The notes: generated by a model not told the origin, from the letters alone. A DNA stretch of 64,000 nt from Roseobacter cerasinus (GCF_009811755.1 NZ_BLIV01000004.1:124001-188000); one strand, 5' to 3'; shown: positions 51,953 to 61,946, counted from the stretch's first letter. A program made the numbers and translations.

Positions 51953-53134
51953 TTAAAATCCGGCACCGCCGAAGGATTGGGGCGCCGGGCTCAGTATGGA
52001 GACTTGCGAGTCGATGATGGTTGCCACCGCCAGCCCGCGCTCATTGGTGCCGTCCGGGCGCAGGCGGAAGATGCCGCTGGCCCCGCGAAAGCCTGCGCCT
52101 TGTGTCAGCGCGTTGGGCGACAAGGCTTGGGTGTCGCCTTGACTGACCAGCGCGCCGATGGCGGCGATGCCGTCAAAGGCCAGCCCCCCGATCGGATGAG
52201 GCAGGTCACCATATGCGGCCTGATACTGTGCGCTGAAGGTTGCGGAGGCGGCGGGATCCGGCCCTGCAAACCAGCCGCCTTGTACGCCTGGCAGGCTGAG
52301 CGTCTGGGGCGGGATATCCCACCGCGTGAGCCCCATGAACTGTGTCGTCTCCGACGATATGCCTGCCTCGGGCAGGAGCTGTGACAGCAGCGGCAGGGCG
52401 CTGGCCGTGTCGGTCGTAAGGAACACCGCATCCGCTGCGTTGCCTTGCACCGCTGATCTGATCTGCGGGACCGATGCGATCACGTCCTGTTGCGACAGCG
52501 CGTACCCGACCGTGCCCACAATCGATCCACCCTGCCGACTGATGGCGGCGCTGATGGCGTCGCGGCCCTGTGTCCCGGCAGAATCCTGCCCATGAACGAT
52601 GACGAAGCTTTGTTTGCCCTGGCCAAGCGCGTAGCTGATCATCCGATCAGCCGTGTTCTGAAACGTCTGGCCCAGCACAAAGACATTGCCGCCTGCGATA
52701 GCGGAATTGTTGGAGAAGGACAGGACCGTGACATTTTCATCCGCAACGGCGTTGCCCACCGCATTGGCCGAAGCCGCATAGACCGGGCCGAGGATGATCT
52801 TGGCACCTTCATCCACCGCCTTTTGCGCCTGTGCAGCTGCGGTTGCCGCGTCCCCGCCTGTCTGGAAGACGCGCAAGTCGACGGAGGCGCCGTTGAGGTC
52901 CCGCATGGCCAGACGCGCTGAATTCACAAGGCTTTGCGCCAGGATTTCATCCGTTGTGACGCCGGATCCACCCGGCACCAGAATGGCAACCGGCACAGGC
53001 TCACTCGTGTTGATCCCGGGTCCTGTGCCTAAACCCGCGCCCGGAATGGTGTCACAGGCGGCCAACAGCAGGAGTGCGCCAGGAAGCACCATGCGGTGCA
53101 AAGCCTTGCGGGCGGATTTGAAAACGGCAAACAT
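51953..53134 (-). CDS. LpoA-like penicillin-binding protein activator lipoprotein
   Basis: 393-aa lipoprotein: basic N-terminus, hydrophobic stretch and lipobox LAAC (Cys near residue 27), then a periplasmic binding fold of the LivJ/LpoA C-terminal type (VAILVPGGSGVTTDEILAQSLVNSARLA, ILGPVYAASANAVG, GLTRWD). It is divergent from rsmI-yraN, the same neighbourhood as E. coli lpoA, where LpoA activates the peptidoglycan synthase PBP1a. The N-terminal TPR-like domain of E. coli LpoA is missing, so the function is inferred from context. Start ATG 53134; TTG 53152 is an alternative. It ends 9 bp before glnD. Confidence 0.82.
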   Translation of the reverse strand: MFAVFKSARKALHRMVLPGALLLLAACDTIPGAGLGTGPGINTSEPVPVAILVPGGSGVTTDEILAQSLVNSARLAMRDLNGASVDLRVFQTGGDAATAAAQAQKAVDEGAKIILGPVYAASANAVGNAVADENVTVLSFSNNSAIAGGNVFVLGQTFQNTADRMISYALGQGKQSFVIVHGQDSAGTQGRDAISAAISRQGGSIVGTVGYALSQQDVIASVPQIRSAVQGNAADAVFLTTDTASALPLLSQLLPEAGISSETTQFMGLTRWDIPPQTLSLPGVQGGWFAGPDPAASATFSAQYQAAYGDLPHPIGGLAFDGIAAIGALVSQGDTQALSPNALTQGAGFRGASGIFRLRPDGTNERGLAVATIIDSQVSILSPAPQSFGGAGF

Positions 53135-53218
53135 ATGCGGATACTCCAGCAATCAGGATTTGGTGCGCCAAAGGCGGGGTTGCCGCAATCATAGACGTCA
53201 CGAAAGGCGGGTCCAGCG

Positions 53219-54076
53219 TTGAATTTCCAAAAGGCAGCCCTTGGCGCAGGGGTCTATTTTGTTGGCGTGCCCATCGGTACGGCGCGTGACATCACCCTGC
53301 GCGCGCTGGATGTGCTGGCCTCAGCGGATGTCTTGGCCGCCGAAGACACCCGCAGCCTGCGGCGCCTGATGGACATTCACGGTGTGCCGCTGGCGGGCCG
53401 CACGGTGGTGGCTCTGCATGATCACAGCAAAGCGGGGGTGATCGCGCGCCTGCTGGACGACGTGCGCGCGGGCAAGGCCGTGGCCTACGCCTCTGAGGCC
53501 GGAATGCCCCTGATCGCCGACCCCGGCTTTGAGCTGAGCCGCGCGCTGGCCGAGGCGGATCTGCCGCAGACCTGCGCGCCGGGGCCCTCTGCGGTTCTGA
53601 CCGCGCTGGTGCTTGCCGGGTTGCCGACAGACGCCTTTCACTTTGCAGGGTTCCTGCCCAATGCAAAGGCCGCGCGCTGCGCCGCGTTGGAGGCTCTTCG
53701 GGAGGTGCCCGGCACGCTTGTCTTCTACGAGTCTCCCAAACGGCTGGCTGCCATGCTCAAAGACGCCGCAACCGTTCTGGGCGCAGAGCGTCAAGTCGCC
53801 GTCTGCCGGGAACTGACAAAGAAGTTCGAGGAGGTGCGCCGGGGCACGCTTGCCACGCTCGGCGCTGCTTATGCGGAGCACACCGTCAAAGGGGAGCTTG
53901 TCGTCTTGATCGACCGCAACCGTTCAGATTTTGTTAGCCATGATGACCTAGATAGCGATCTTGAACAGGCGCTTGAGGCCATGACCATGCGGGATGCCGT
54001 CGACATGGTCGCACGGGCCCATGATGTTCCGCGCCGCAAAGTTTATCAGCGGGCGCTGGAGCTGACGAAAGGATGA
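53219..54076 (+). CDS. rsmI: 16S rRNA 2'-O-ribose C1402 methyltransferase
   Basis: SAM-dependent methyltransferase of the tetrapyrrole-methylase fold that modifies C1402 of 16S rRNA. The 285-aa protein has VYFVGVPIGTARDITLRALDVLASADVLAAEDTR near residues 12-45, SEAGMPLIADPGFELSRAL near 93-111 and TLVFYESPKRLAAML near 165-179. The start is TTG 53219, since no ATG occurs before the conserved region; AAGGCGGG lies upstream. Divergent from the LpoA-like gene by 84 bp. Confidence 0.94.
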   Translation: MNFQKAALGAGVYFVGVPIGTARDITLRALDVLASADVLAAEDTRSLRRLMDIHGVPLAGRTVVALHDHSKAGVIARLLDDVRAGKAVAYASEAGMPLIADPGFELSRALAEADLPQTCAPGPSAVLTALVLAGLPTDAFHFAGFLPNAKAARCAALEALREVPGTLVFYESPKRLAAMLKDAATVLGAERQVAVCRELTKKFEEVRRGTLATLGAAYAEHTVKGELVVLIDRNRSDFVSHDDLDSDLEQALEAMTMRDAVDMVARAHDVPRRKVYQRALELTKG

Positions 54077-54079
54077 CGC

Positions 54080-54460
54080 GTGGGGATTGAGGCACAGCGC
54101 AGTGCGCGCGGACAGGTGGCGTTTCATGCAGGCCACGCGGCCGAGGCCGTGGTGGCGCGGCATTATGAGGCCATGGGCTATTCGGTGGCAGAGGTCCGGT
54201 GGCGCGGCACGGCGGGAGAGATCGATCTGATTGTCCGCGACATCGCCGGGCTGGTCTTTGTCGAAGTCAAGAAAAGCGACAGTTTCGAGGCCGCCGCAAC
54301 CCGGCTGACAACGCGGCAGATGCGCCGGATTTACACAGCAGCGGAGGAATACCTGGCCACCCAGCCGCTTGGCTCCTTGACCGAAGCGCGGGTGGACGTG
54401 GCCCTGGTTGACAGCATGGGGCAGGTTCAGATTGTCGAAAACGCCTTCGACGGGCTTTAG
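54080..54460 (+). CDS. YraN family (UPF0102) putative nuclease
   Basis: 126-aa protein with the restriction-endonuclease-like core GTAGEIDLIVRD...LVFVEVKKS (residues about 43-65), holding the Glu, Asp and Glu-x-Lys expected for a metal-dependent nuclease, and HAAEAVVARHYEAMGY near the start. Its cellular role is unknown. GTG 54080 follows AAAGGATGACGC, three bases after the rsmI stop, in the conserved rsmI-yraN order. Confidence 0.92.
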   Translation: MGIEAQRSARGQVAFHAGHAAEAVVARHYEAMGYSVAEVRWRGTAGEIDLIVRDIAGLVFVEVKKSDSFEAAATRLTTRQMRRIYTAAEEYLATQPLGSLTEARVDVALVDSMGQVQIVENAFDGL

Positions 54461-54526
54461 ACGGGCTGGCCATTGAACCTTTGCGGTGACTGGGCCATGT
54501 AGAGGCGGTCAACGCGAGGAGCCGCC

Positions 54527-55462
54527 ATGAAAATTGCCTTTCAAATGGACCCGATTGGGGATGTGGATATCGCCGCGGACAGCTCCTTTCGCCTCGCCGA
54601 AGAGGCGCAGGCGCGCGGGCATGAGCTCTTTTTCTACACCCCTGATCATCTGGCCTACCAGGAAGGTCGGGTCACGGCGCGTGGCCACGATTTGCGGGTT
54701 CAAAGGGTCCAGGGAGAGCACGCGCTGCTGGGCGAGCTTCGCGAGGTGGATCTGTCGGAGTTTGATGTGGTCTGGCTGCGGCAGGACCCTCCGTTCGACA
54801 TGCACTACATCACCTCGACCCATCTGCTGGACCGGCTGACACCGGGTACGCTGGTTGTGAATGACCCGTTTTGGGTGCGCAACTACCCCGAAAAGCTGTT
54901 GGTGCTGGACTTTCCGGATCTGACACCGCCGACCACCATCGCACGGGATCTGTCGACCATCCGGGCGTTCAAGGAAAAGCATGGCGATATCATCCTCAAA
55001 CCGCTCTATGGCAATGGCGGCGCGGGCGTGTTCCGCCTGGACGCTGAGGACCGCAACCTCAGCTCGCTCTATGAGCTTTTTACCGGGTTTTCGCGCGAGC
55101 CGCTGATTGTGCAGAAGTTCCTGCCGGCCGTCTCGAAAGGTGACAAGCGGGTGATCCTGGTCGACGGCGCGGTGGTGGGTGCGATCAACCGCGTGCCTGC
55201 GGCGGGGGAGACCCGGTCCAACATGCATGTGGGCGGTCGGCCAGAGAAAATCGGCCTGACCGAGCGGGACCGCGAGATTTGCGCCGCCATCGGGCCGCTG
55301 CTGAAGGACAAGGGGCAGATCTTTGTCGGAATCGACGTGATTGGCGACTATCTGACCGAGATCAACGTGACGTCGCCGACAGGCATCCAGGAGTTGGAGC
55401 GCTTTGACGGGGTGAATATCGCCGCCAAGATCTGGGAGGCGATCGAGGCGCGACGGGGCTAG
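54527..55462 (+). CDS. gshB: glutathione synthetase
   Basis: ATP-grasp enzyme that joins gamma-glutamylcysteine and glycine. The 311-aa protein starts [20 protein letters not shown] and has the ATP-grasp segments [19 protein letters not shown] (about 155-173), [20 protein letters not shown] (about 199-218) and the metal-binding [16 protein letters not shown] near the C-terminus. ATG 54527 follows CGAGGAGCCGCC. It may be co-transcribed with rsmI-yraN, as in many alphaproteobacteria. Its stop overlaps the convergent comM gene by 4 bp. Confidence 0.96.
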   Translation: MKIAFQMDPIGDVDIAADSSFRLAEEAQARGHELFFYTPDHLAYQEGRVTARGHDLRVQRVQGEHALLGELREVDLSEFDVVWLRQDPPFDMHYITSTHLLDRLTPGTLVVNDPFWVRNYPEKLLVLDFPDLTPPTTIARDLSTIRAFKEKHGDIILKPLYGNGGAGVFRLDAEDRNLSSLYELFTGFSREPLIVQKFLPAVSKGDKRVILVDGAVVGAINRVPAAGETRSNMHVGGRPEKIGLTERDREICAAIGPLLKDKGQIFVGIDVIGDYLTEINVTSPTGIQELERFDGVNIAAKIWEAIEARRG

Positions 55463-56973
55463 GCGTCGGCGGGGCTGGCCAGGCGGAAGCTGATGGCTTC
55501 GGCGATATGTGGCCTGCGGACGTCGGCGGAACCATCCAGATCAGCGATAGTACGCGCAACCCGCATGACCCGGTGGTATCCGCGTGCCGAGAGGTTGAAG
55601 CGCTCGGCGGCGCGCAGCAGCAGGTCGCGGCCTTCATCATCTGGCCGCGCGATCTCTTCCAGGGCCTCGCCTTCGGCATCGGCATTTGAGCGCATGTCTG
55701 GCCGTGTGGCAAAGCGGGTCTGTTGCACCGCCTGCGCCGCTGCGACCCGTGCGGCAACGGTGTGAGAGGTCTCGCCGGTCGCAGGCAGGTCGAGATCGGT
55801 ATAGGCCACAGGCGGCACATCGACGCGCAGATCGAACCGGTCCATCAGTGGCCCGGAGATGCGGCCGAGATAATCCTCTCCGCATTTGGGCACGCGCGCG
55901 CAGGCGCGGGCCGGGTCCGTCAAATAGCCGCATTTGCAGGGGTTGGCCGCCGCCACCAGCATGAACCGGCAGGGGTAGCGCACATGGGCGTTGGCGCGGG
56001 AGATCATCACCTCGCCGGTCTCGACCGGCTGGCGCAGCGTTTCCAGCACGTTGCGCTGATATTCCGGGAACTCATCCATGAAAAGCACGCCATTGTGTGC
56101 TAGCGATACTTCCCCCGGCTTGGCCAGACGCCCGCCACCGATGATCGCCGCCATTGAGGAGGTGTGGTGCGGATCGCGAAAGGGCCGATCACGCGTGATG
56201 CCGCCTTCGTCGAGCAGACCCGCGACGGAGTGGATCATCGAGGTTTCCAGCGCTTCGACAGCGGTCATCGGAGGCAGGATGCCGGGCAGGCGCTGTGCCA
56301 ACATGGACTTGCCCGACCCCGGCGTGCCGATGAAGATCAGATGGTGGCGACCCGCCGCTGCGATTTCTAATGCACGTTTTGCGCGTTCCTGTCCTTTGAC
56401 CTCCGACAAGCAACGGGTGTTTGTCGTGGCTGTGATTTCGCCAGGCGCAGCTTGTGCGAGGGGCACCTGGCCCGAGAAGTGCCGCACAACATCGCCGAGC
56501 GTTGCGGCGGCGGTCACGCGCGCGTCGCTGACCCAGGCGGCCTCCTTGCCGCAGGTCTCCGGGCAGAGCAGCCCGAAGCCTTCGGCCGCGGCGGTCATGG
56601 CGGCGGGCAGCGCACCGGTGACAGGCACCAGTTTGCCGTCCAGCGAGAGTTCTCCGAGGGCGACAACGGACTGTGTGATATCCTTGGGGATGATCTCCAG
56701 CGCGCCCAGCAGCGCCACGGCAATCGGCAGGTCAAAATGGCTGCCCTCTTTTGGCAGGTCCGCTGGGCTGAGGTTGATGGTGACCTTCTTGGAGGGAAAG
56801 GCGATGGCCATGCCCGAGAGAGCCGCGCGCACCCGCTCCTTGGCTTCTGAGACGGCCTTGTCGGGCAGGCCGACGATGCTGAACCCCGGCAGGCCGGGCG
56901 CCAGTGAACACTGCACCTCGACAAGGCAGGCCTCGACCCCGCGAAAGGCCACCGAATGTGCAAGAGCGACCAC
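55459..56973 (-). CDS. comM: ComM / YifB family Mg-chelatase-like AAA+ ATPase
   Basis: 504-aa AAA+ protein with an N-terminal Lon-like S5 domain (about 1-165), Walker [24 protein letters not shown] near 213-235, Walker B-like [11 protein letters not shown] near 296-306 and a C-terminal helical domain. ComM is a hexameric helicase that promotes branch migration during natural transformation and recombination. Whether this strain takes up DNA is not shown. Four Cys in [19 protein letters not shown] resemble a zinc-binding insert. Confidence 0.93.
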   Translation of the reverse strand: MVALAHSVAFRGVEACLVEVQCSLAPGLPGFSIVGLPDKAVSEAKERVRAALSGMAIAFPSKKVTINLSPADLPKEGSHFDLPIAVALLGALEIIPKDITQSVVALGELSLDGKLVPVTGALPAAMTAAAEGFGLLCPETCGKEAAWVSDARVTAAATLGDVVRHFSGQVPLAQAAPGEITATTNTRCLSEVKGQERAKRALEIAAAGRHHLIFIGTPGSGKSMLAQRLPGILPPMTAVEALETSMIHSVAGLLDEGGITRDRPFRDPHHTSSMAAIIGGGRLAKPGEVSLAHNGVLFMDEFPEYQRNVLETLRQPVETGEVMISRANAHVRYPCRFMLVAAANPCKCGYLTDPARACARVPKCGEDYLGRISGPLMDRFDLRVDVPPVAYTDLDLPATGETSHTVAARVAAAQAVQQTRFATRPDMRSNADAEGEALEEIARPDDEGRDLLLRAAERFNLSARGYHRVMRVARTIADLDGSADVRRPHIAEAISFRLASPADA

Positions 56974-57051
56974 GTTTTTCCCTCCAGACCATCTTGGTTA
57001 ATCGGTACGTCAGGGGTGTTTATGAAAGGTTAACAATTGGGTGGCCTGTCT

Positions 57052-57732
57052 TCAGACCGGCCAGGGGCCAGCTGTTCCATGCACAGGGTAGGGAAACGGG
57101 TCATAGCGCACCTTCAATCCTTCTGCACGCCAAGTTTGGAAGGCCGGGTCTGCCAGGGTCTTCATGCAATACTCTCGGCTGGTGTCGGACACGGGCAGGT
57201 CATAGCCGACAATGCGCGCGGCCACTGGTGCGTAGAACACATCGGCCAGCGAGTAGGCGCCCATCAACCAGCCGTCAGCGGCCCCAGACAGGGCGCGCGC
57301 TGCTGACCAGATCTCCTCGATCCGGTCCAGGTCAGCCAGCACGGCGGCGGAGGGTTGAAACCCAGTGTTGACATGCGCCAGTTGCATCGGGCAGGCCGCG
57401 CGCAGCGCGCTGAAGCCACTGGCCATCTCGGCGCACAGCCATCTGGCGCGGATGCGCAGGGCCGGGTCTGTGGGCCAAAGCCCGGCCACCGGGTGACGTT
57501 CTGCCAGCGTTTCCGCCATGGCGAGGGTTTCCCCGATCACGTCACCCTCAGGCGTGCGCAGTGCCGGAACGAGGCGTGCGGGCGCGAGAGGCCCAAGGTC
57601 TGCCGCCATGGTTCCGCTATAAAGGCCCACCAAATATGCGCGGTAGGGCAGCTTGAAGTTTTCAAGCATCAGCCAGCCCCGCAAGGACCAGCTGGAGAAG
57701 GTTCTGTCGCCGATGTAGAGATCATATGTCAT
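57052..57732 (-). CDS. glutathione S-transferase family protein
   Basis: 226-aa protein with an N-terminal thioredoxin-fold domain (YDLYIGDRTFSSWSLRGWLMLE, 3-24, with a catalytic Ser in the SSWS loop; GETLAMAETLAER near 67-79) and a helical C-terminal domain from about 88. It resembles the GST branch linked to tyrosine catabolism and zeta-like proteins only loosely. Substrate unknown. Upstream is a short gap and then the divergently unrelated phosphatase-cobU pair. Confidence 0.88.
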   Translation of the reverse strand: MTYDLYIGDRTFSSWSLRGWLMLENFKLPYRAYLVGLYSGTMAADLGPLAPARLVPALRTPEGDVIGETLAMAETLAERHPVAGLWPTDPALRIRARWLCAEMASGFSALRAACPMQLAHVNTGFQPSAAVLADLDRIEEIWSAARALSGAADGWLMGAYSLADVFYAPVAARIVGYDLPVSDTSREYCMKTLADPAFQTWRAEGLKVRYDPFPYPVHGTAGPWPV

Positions 57733-57792
57733 ATGGCGGACGCTACATGTGGCGTCCCCAGCAAGACAAACGACGAATTGTGAGGGATTGCA

Positions 57793-58374
57793 TCACGGAG
57801 TGTGATTGACCTCCTCCACCGACGCGTTTCCGGCCGCCCATATGATCCGCGTGGTTGAGAGATTGGCAATGTCATAAGACAGCGCCTTATAGGGTGTCAG
57901 CCCCATGCCGCGCTGGATTTGCGTAAGGATGACACCGATATGCGCCGCTGCGATGATCTCAGCATCGGGGTAGAGCGCATTCAGCCGGTCCACGCAGCGG
58001 TTGATCCGGGCGGCGGCGGCGTTCCAGCTCTCTCCCTCCGGTGGGGCGACATCCCCGGGCTGTTCCCAATAGGCGCGGCTCAGCACAGGATCGCGCTCGG
58101 CCACTTGAGAGAAATGCAGGCCATCCCAGACGCCGAAATTGAACTCTCTGAGATCCGCCATATCCGTCAGGCGGCTATGCCCGGTGCCCTGTATCGCGTC
58201 TGCTGTGGCTGACGCGCGCCGCAGGTCTGATGAGACGAGAATACCCTGATCCGGCAGGTGATCCTGCAGCCGTTTGATCCGCGCGGTGTCGGACAGGTCA
58301 GCGGGCACGTCCCGCCATCCGACAAACGCCTTCTCATGGGTGGGGCCATGGCGCACCCAATGCCAGACCGTCAT
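57793..58374 (-). CDS. histidine phosphatase family protein (CobC-like)
   Basis: 193-aa phosphoglycerate-mutase-fold phosphatase with the RHGPT motif at 8-12, the second arginine in LVSSDLRRASATADAI near 46-61, Glu near 77 and the second histidine in AAHIGVIL near 145. It overlaps cobU/cobP by 4 nt. CobC (alpha-ribazole phosphatase) belongs to this family and works in nucleotide-loop assembly with CobU, so that role is likely here, though not proven. Confidence 0.83.
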   Translation of the reverse strand: MTVWHWVRHGPTHEKAFVGWRDVPADLSDTARIKRLQDHLPDQGILVSSDLRRASATADAIQGTGHSRLTDMADLREFNFGVWDGLHFSQVAERDPVLSRAYWEQPGDVAPPEGESWNAAAARINRCVDRLNALYPDAEIIAAAHIGVILTQIQRGMGLTPYKALSYDIANLSTTRIIWAAGNASVEEVNHTP

Positions 58375-58892
58375 GGCAGCTGCCCCTTCAACACCTGCGG
58401 CAACCCCGCAACGACCAGCACGGTCAGATCGGATTGTGCCGCAAGCGCGATGTTGAGCCGTCCTTGAGCCTCGCGAAACTGTCGGGCCAGCGCGTTGTCG
58501 GGCACGATGCCGTGCCCCACCTCGTTTGATACGATCACCACGGGCGCCGGGCAGCGGTTCAGAGACTTCAGCAAGCGCGATTGTGCCGGAGCAATCTCGG
58601 CCTCATCCATCATCAGGTTTGTCAGCCACATGGTCGCGCAATCGATCAGCACGGCCTGAGTCGGGCAGCGGTCAGACAGGGCCCGCGTTAACTCTTTTTC
58701 TGCCTCTAAATTGAGCCAATGATCACTTCTTCGCGATTTGTGGTCCTTGATGCGCAGTTTTATTTCATCGTCAAAAGCGCGCGCCGTGGCCAGATAGACG
58801 GGGTCTAACCCGCTGTTCAATAAAAGCTTTTCTGCCCACAGAGATTTGCCTGATGCAGCGCCACCTAGCACGAAGGTCAGTTTTGGCAACAT
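58371..58892 (-). CDS. cobU: bifunctional adenosylcobinamide kinase / guanylyltransferase
   Basis: CobU (CobP in P. denitrificans nomenclature) phosphorylates adenosylcobinamide and transfers GMP, giving adenosyl-GDP-cobinamide. The 173-aa protein from ATG 58892 has a P-loop GGAASGKS at residues 10-17, the KLRIKDHKSRR region with the guanylated His near 50, and VVIVSNEVGHGIVP near 118-131. An open frame extends 26 codons upstream, but the family start is at LPKLTFVLGG. It lies about 37 kb from the other cob genes and has no visible riboswitch in the 97-bp upstream gap. Confidence 0.94.
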   Translation of the reverse strand: MLPKLTFVLGGAASGKSLWAEKLLLNSGLDPVYLATARAFDDEIKLRIKDHKSRRSDHWLNLEAEKELTRALSDRCPTQAVLIDCATMWLTNLMMDEAEIAPAQSRLLKSLNRCPAPVVIVSNEVGHGIVPDNALARQFREAQGRLNIALAAQSDLTVLVVAGLPQVLKGQLP

Positions 58893-58989
58893 TTTATAAA
58901 CCTTTGCGGTGAACCAATCAGAGTTAACGTGCGTACCTATATCAATTGTACACGGCAAGGTGTGCTTCATCTGAACGGGAGATGTCGCG

Positions 58990-59868
58990 ATGGCTTTGGA
59001 TACGGCAAGAGATATGTCACTCTCGCGAACCGCGATGAAAGCGGAGTTGCTGGATGCTGAAACAGAGCTGCGGCTCGCCTATGCTTGGCGCGACGAGCGA
59101 TGTGAAAAATCCCTGCACAGGTTGATCACTGCCTATATGCGCCTGGCAATTTCGATGGCATCCAAGTTCAAGCGCTACGGCGCGCCGATGAATGATCTCA
59201 TTCAAGAGGCTGGGCTGGGCCTGATGAAAGCGGCAGACAAATTTGACCCGGACCGCGGCGTGCGGTTTTCGACCTATGCGGTTTGGTGGATCAAAGCGTC
59301 TATTCAGGACTACGTGATGCGCAACTGGTCGATGGTGCGCACTGGCTCCACATCGTCGCAAAAATCTCTGTTCTTCAACATGCGCCGGGTTCAGGCGCGT
59401 CTTGAGCGCGAGAGCGCTGCCGCTGGGGAAGTGCTGGATCGGCACCAGCTGCGTCAGATGATATCGACCGAAATTGGCGTGCCTCTGCATGATGTGGAGA
59501 TGATGGAGGGGCGCCTCTCCGGCTCCGACTATTCCTTGAACGCGACGCAATCCACAGAAGATGAAGGTCGCGAGTGGATTGATGCGTTGGAGGATGAAAG
59601 CGCGCAGGCGGCTGAGACGGTTGAGCAATCGCACGACACCGAGCAACTGCGGGAATGGCTGTTGAAAGCGATGGGGGACCTCAATGAACGCGAGCGGTTT
59701 ATCGTGCGCGAGCGCAAGCTGCGCGACCAGCCGCGCACGTTGGAGAGCCTTGGCCAGGAGCTGAAGTTGAGCAAGGAGCGGGTGCGACAGCTGGAAGCGG
59801 CCGCCTTTGGCAAGATGCGCAAGTCACTGGAAGGGCAGTCGCGCGAAGTGCTTCACTTCCTGGCGTGA
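58990..59868 (+). CDS. rpoH: RpoH-type (sigma-32) RNA polymerase sigma factor
   Basis: Alternative sigma factor for heat or oxidative stress, 292 aa. Region 2 is seen in AISMASKFKRYGAPMNDLIQEAGLGLMKAADKFDPDRGVRFSTYAVWWIKASIQDYV (about 53-110). The RpoH box QKSLFFNMRR lies near 129-138, and region 4 ends with LGQELKLSKERVRQLEAAAFGKMR. The Roseobacter group often has two RpoH proteins; the sequence departs from the QRKLFFNLR consensus, which would fit the second (RpoHII-like) type. It overlaps the ChaN-like gene by 4 nt. Confidence 0.9.
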   Translation: MALDTARDMSLSRTAMKAELLDAETELRLAYAWRDERCEKSLHRLITAYMRLAISMASKFKRYGAPMNDLIQEAGLGLMKAADKFDPDRGVRFSTYAVWWIKASIQDYVMRNWSMVRTGSTSSQKSLFFNMRRVQARLERESAAAGEVLDRHQLRQMISTEIGVPLHDVEMMEGRLSGSDYSLNATQSTEDEGREWIDALEDESAQAAETVEQSHDTEQLREWLLKAMGDLNERERFIVRERKLRDQPRTLESLGQELKLSKERVRQLEAAAFGKMRKSLEGQSREVLHFLA

Positions 59869-60677
59869 CACCACGGACGGCTGGAATTTCTGGGGCGGCA
59901 GTCGCTCTGCTGGTCGCTACCGCAGCATATACAGGCAGCGCGCCGCCACCGGCAGCGCTCACAGCAGACGTCGTTTTCATTGGCGAACAACACGACAATC
60001 CCGCACACCACGCGCTTCAAGCGGACTGGGCGGAGGCACTCGACCCTGCGGCGATTGTTTTCGAAATGCTCACACCTGAGCAGGCGGATCGCGTCACGCC
60101 CGATGATCGAACCTCACAAGATGATCTGGCAGTGGCGCTCGACTGGACGGCCTCTGGCTGGCCGGACTTTGCAATGTATTACCCAATTTTTGCGGCGGCA
60201 CCCGACGCGGTGATCTACGGCGCTGGTGTGCCACGCGATCAGGTTCAGGGCGCGATGCACGAAGATATCGTCAGCCTGTTCGGCCTCGACAGCGCGGCGC
60301 GCTTCGGACTTGACCAACCTTTGCCGGAGGTGGAGCAGGCTGAACGTGAACAGATGCACGCCGAGGCGCATTGCAACGCCCTGCCGCCTGAGCTTTTGCC
60401 GATGATGGTCTCCATCCAGCGGCTGCGCGATGCGACACTGGCGCGGGCGGCGCTGACCGCGCATCAGGACACCGGCGGGCCCGTCATCGTCATCACCGGA
60501 AATGGCCACGCCCGTGCCGACTGGGGCGCCCCGCACTATCTGGATGCGGCTGATCCGAAACTGTCTGTCTTTGCCTTCGGGCAAGGGGAAGGCGGGACCA
60601 CCCCTGCAGGGACTTTCTCCGGCGTGGCGGATGGCCCGACGGTGGATCGCGGCAACCCCTGCGATGCCTTTAACTGA
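59865..60677 (+). CDS. ChaN family (haem-binding/uptake-like) protein
   Basis: 270-aa protein of the ChaN/DUF399 family. It has an N-terminal hydrophobic signal segment (AAVALLVATAAYTGSA), FIGEQHDNPAHHALQADW near residues 38-55, and GPVIVITGNGHARADWGAP near 208-226 with the conserved HAR. ChaN of Campylobacter binds two haems between monomers; a haem role here is inference. GTG 59865 overlaps the rpoH stop, so it is probably translated with the sigma factor. Confidence 0.84.
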   Translation: MTPRTAGISGAAVALLVATAAYTGSAPPPAALTADVVFIGEQHDNPAHHALQADWAEALDPAAIVFEMLTPEQADRVTPDDRTSQDDLAVALDWTASGWPDFAMYYPIFAAAPDAVIYGAGVPRDQVQGAMHEDIVSLFGLDSAARFGLDQPLPEVEQAEREQMHAEAHCNALPPELLPMMVSIQRLRDATLARAALTAHQDTGGPVIVITGNGHARADWGAPHYLDAADPKLSVFAFGQGEGGTTPAGTFSGVADGPTVDRGNPCDAFN

Positions 60678-60747
60678 TGCGCGGGGCTGGTGGTTGGCCA
60701 GATGACCGCCTATGGTCGCGACACTGTCATGCGACGAGGGGCGCATC

Positions 60748-61941
60748 ATGCTCAACGGACACCATATTCTGCTGATCATCGGTGGCGGCATCGCGGCGTT
60801 CAAGTCGTTGGATGTGATCCGGCGGCTGCGCGAACGCGGCGCCAGTGTGACGCCCGTTCTGACGCAGGCGGCGGAGCAGTTTGTGACGCCTCTCTCCGTG
60901 TCGTCACTGGCGGGGCGCAAGGTCTACCGCGATCTTTTTGATCTGACGGAGGAGGCGGAGATGGGGCACATCCAACTGAGCCGCGTGGCCGACCTGGTGG
61001 TTATTGCCCCTGTGACGGCGGATCTGATGGCCAAGATGGCCAGCGGCATTGCCAATGATCTGGCGAGCACCTTGCTTCTGGCCACGGACACGCCCGTCAT
61101 GATTGCCCCCGCCATGAACGTGCGCATGTGGGAACATTCTGCAACTCAGCGCAACCTGCAGACCCTCATGGAAGACGGGGTGACCTGCGTGGGGCCGAAT
61201 GACGGTGACATGGCATGCGGTGAGTTTGGCCCGGGCCGCATGGCCGAACCGCTCGAGCTGGTCGACGCCATTGCCGCCAAGCTGCGCGCGGGCCCTCTTG
61301 CGGGCAAGCGTATTCTGGTCACATCGGGCCCGACGCATGAGCCGATTGACCCTGTCCGTTATATCGCCAACCGCTCTTCGGGCGCGCAGGGCACGGCAAT
61401 TGCCAATGCGCTTACTGGGCTTGGGGCCGAGGTGATCTTTGTCACCGGACCTGCTACCGCGCCGATGCCGCAGCACGCAAAGATCGTGCCGGTGCAGACC
61501 GCGCGGGAGATGCTGGCGGCTGCGGAGGACGCACTGCCGGTGGATGCCGCGATCTTCACCGCCGCCGTCGCCGACTGGCGTGTGAAGAGTGCCAGTGCAC
61601 AGAAACTGAAAAAGTCCAAGGATGGGCTGCCGCTTCTCGACTTTGAGGAGAACCCGGACATTTTGCACCATATCGCGACATTGTCGGACAAACGCCCCGG
61701 CCTTGTCATTGGCTTTGCCGCTGAGACCAACGATGTGGTGGACCATGCGACCGCGAAACGGCTGCGCAAGGGCTGCGACTGGATCGTGGCCAATGATGTG
61801 TCAGCCGGTACTGGGGTCATGGGCGGAGCCGACAATACGGTGACAGTCATTGATGACAGTGGCGTGGACAGCTGGCCCAAGATGACCAAGGCCGAGGTTG
61901 CGCGCCGCCTGGCTGAGCGGATCGCGCAGGCGATGAGTTGA
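60748..61941 (+). CDS. coaBC: bifunctional phosphopantothenoylcysteine decarboxylase / synthase
   Basis: Coenzyme A biosynthesis enzyme, 397 aa from ATG 60748 (GAGGGGCGCATC upstream). The N-terminal CoaC flavoprotein domain has [25 protein letters not shown] and [20 protein letters not shown] near 117-136. The C-terminal CoaB domain has [23 protein letters not shown] near 190-212 and the KLKKSKDG lysine motif near 280-287. An open frame to 60712 exists but is less likely. It is followed by dut, a common alphaproteobacterial order. Confidence 0.96.
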   Translation: MLNGHHILLIIGGGIAAFKSLDVIRRLRERGASVTPVLTQAAEQFVTPLSVSSLAGRKVYRDLFDLTEEAEMGHIQLSRVADLVVIAPVTADLMAKMASGIANDLASTLLLATDTPVMIAPAMNVRMWEHSATQRNLQTLMEDGVTCVGPNDGDMACGEFGPGRMAEPLELVDAIAAKLRAGPLAGKRILVTSGPTHEPIDPVRYIANRSSGAQGTAIANALTGLGAEVIFVTGPATAPMPQHAKIVPVQTAREMLAAAEDALPVDAAIFTAAVADWRVKSASAQKLKKSKDGLPLLDFEENPDILHHIATLSDKRPGLVIGFAAETNDVVDHATAKRLRKGCDWIVANDVSAGTGVMGGADNTVTVIDDSGVDSWPKMTKAEVARRLAERIAQAMS

Positions 61942-61946
61942 CCGCG

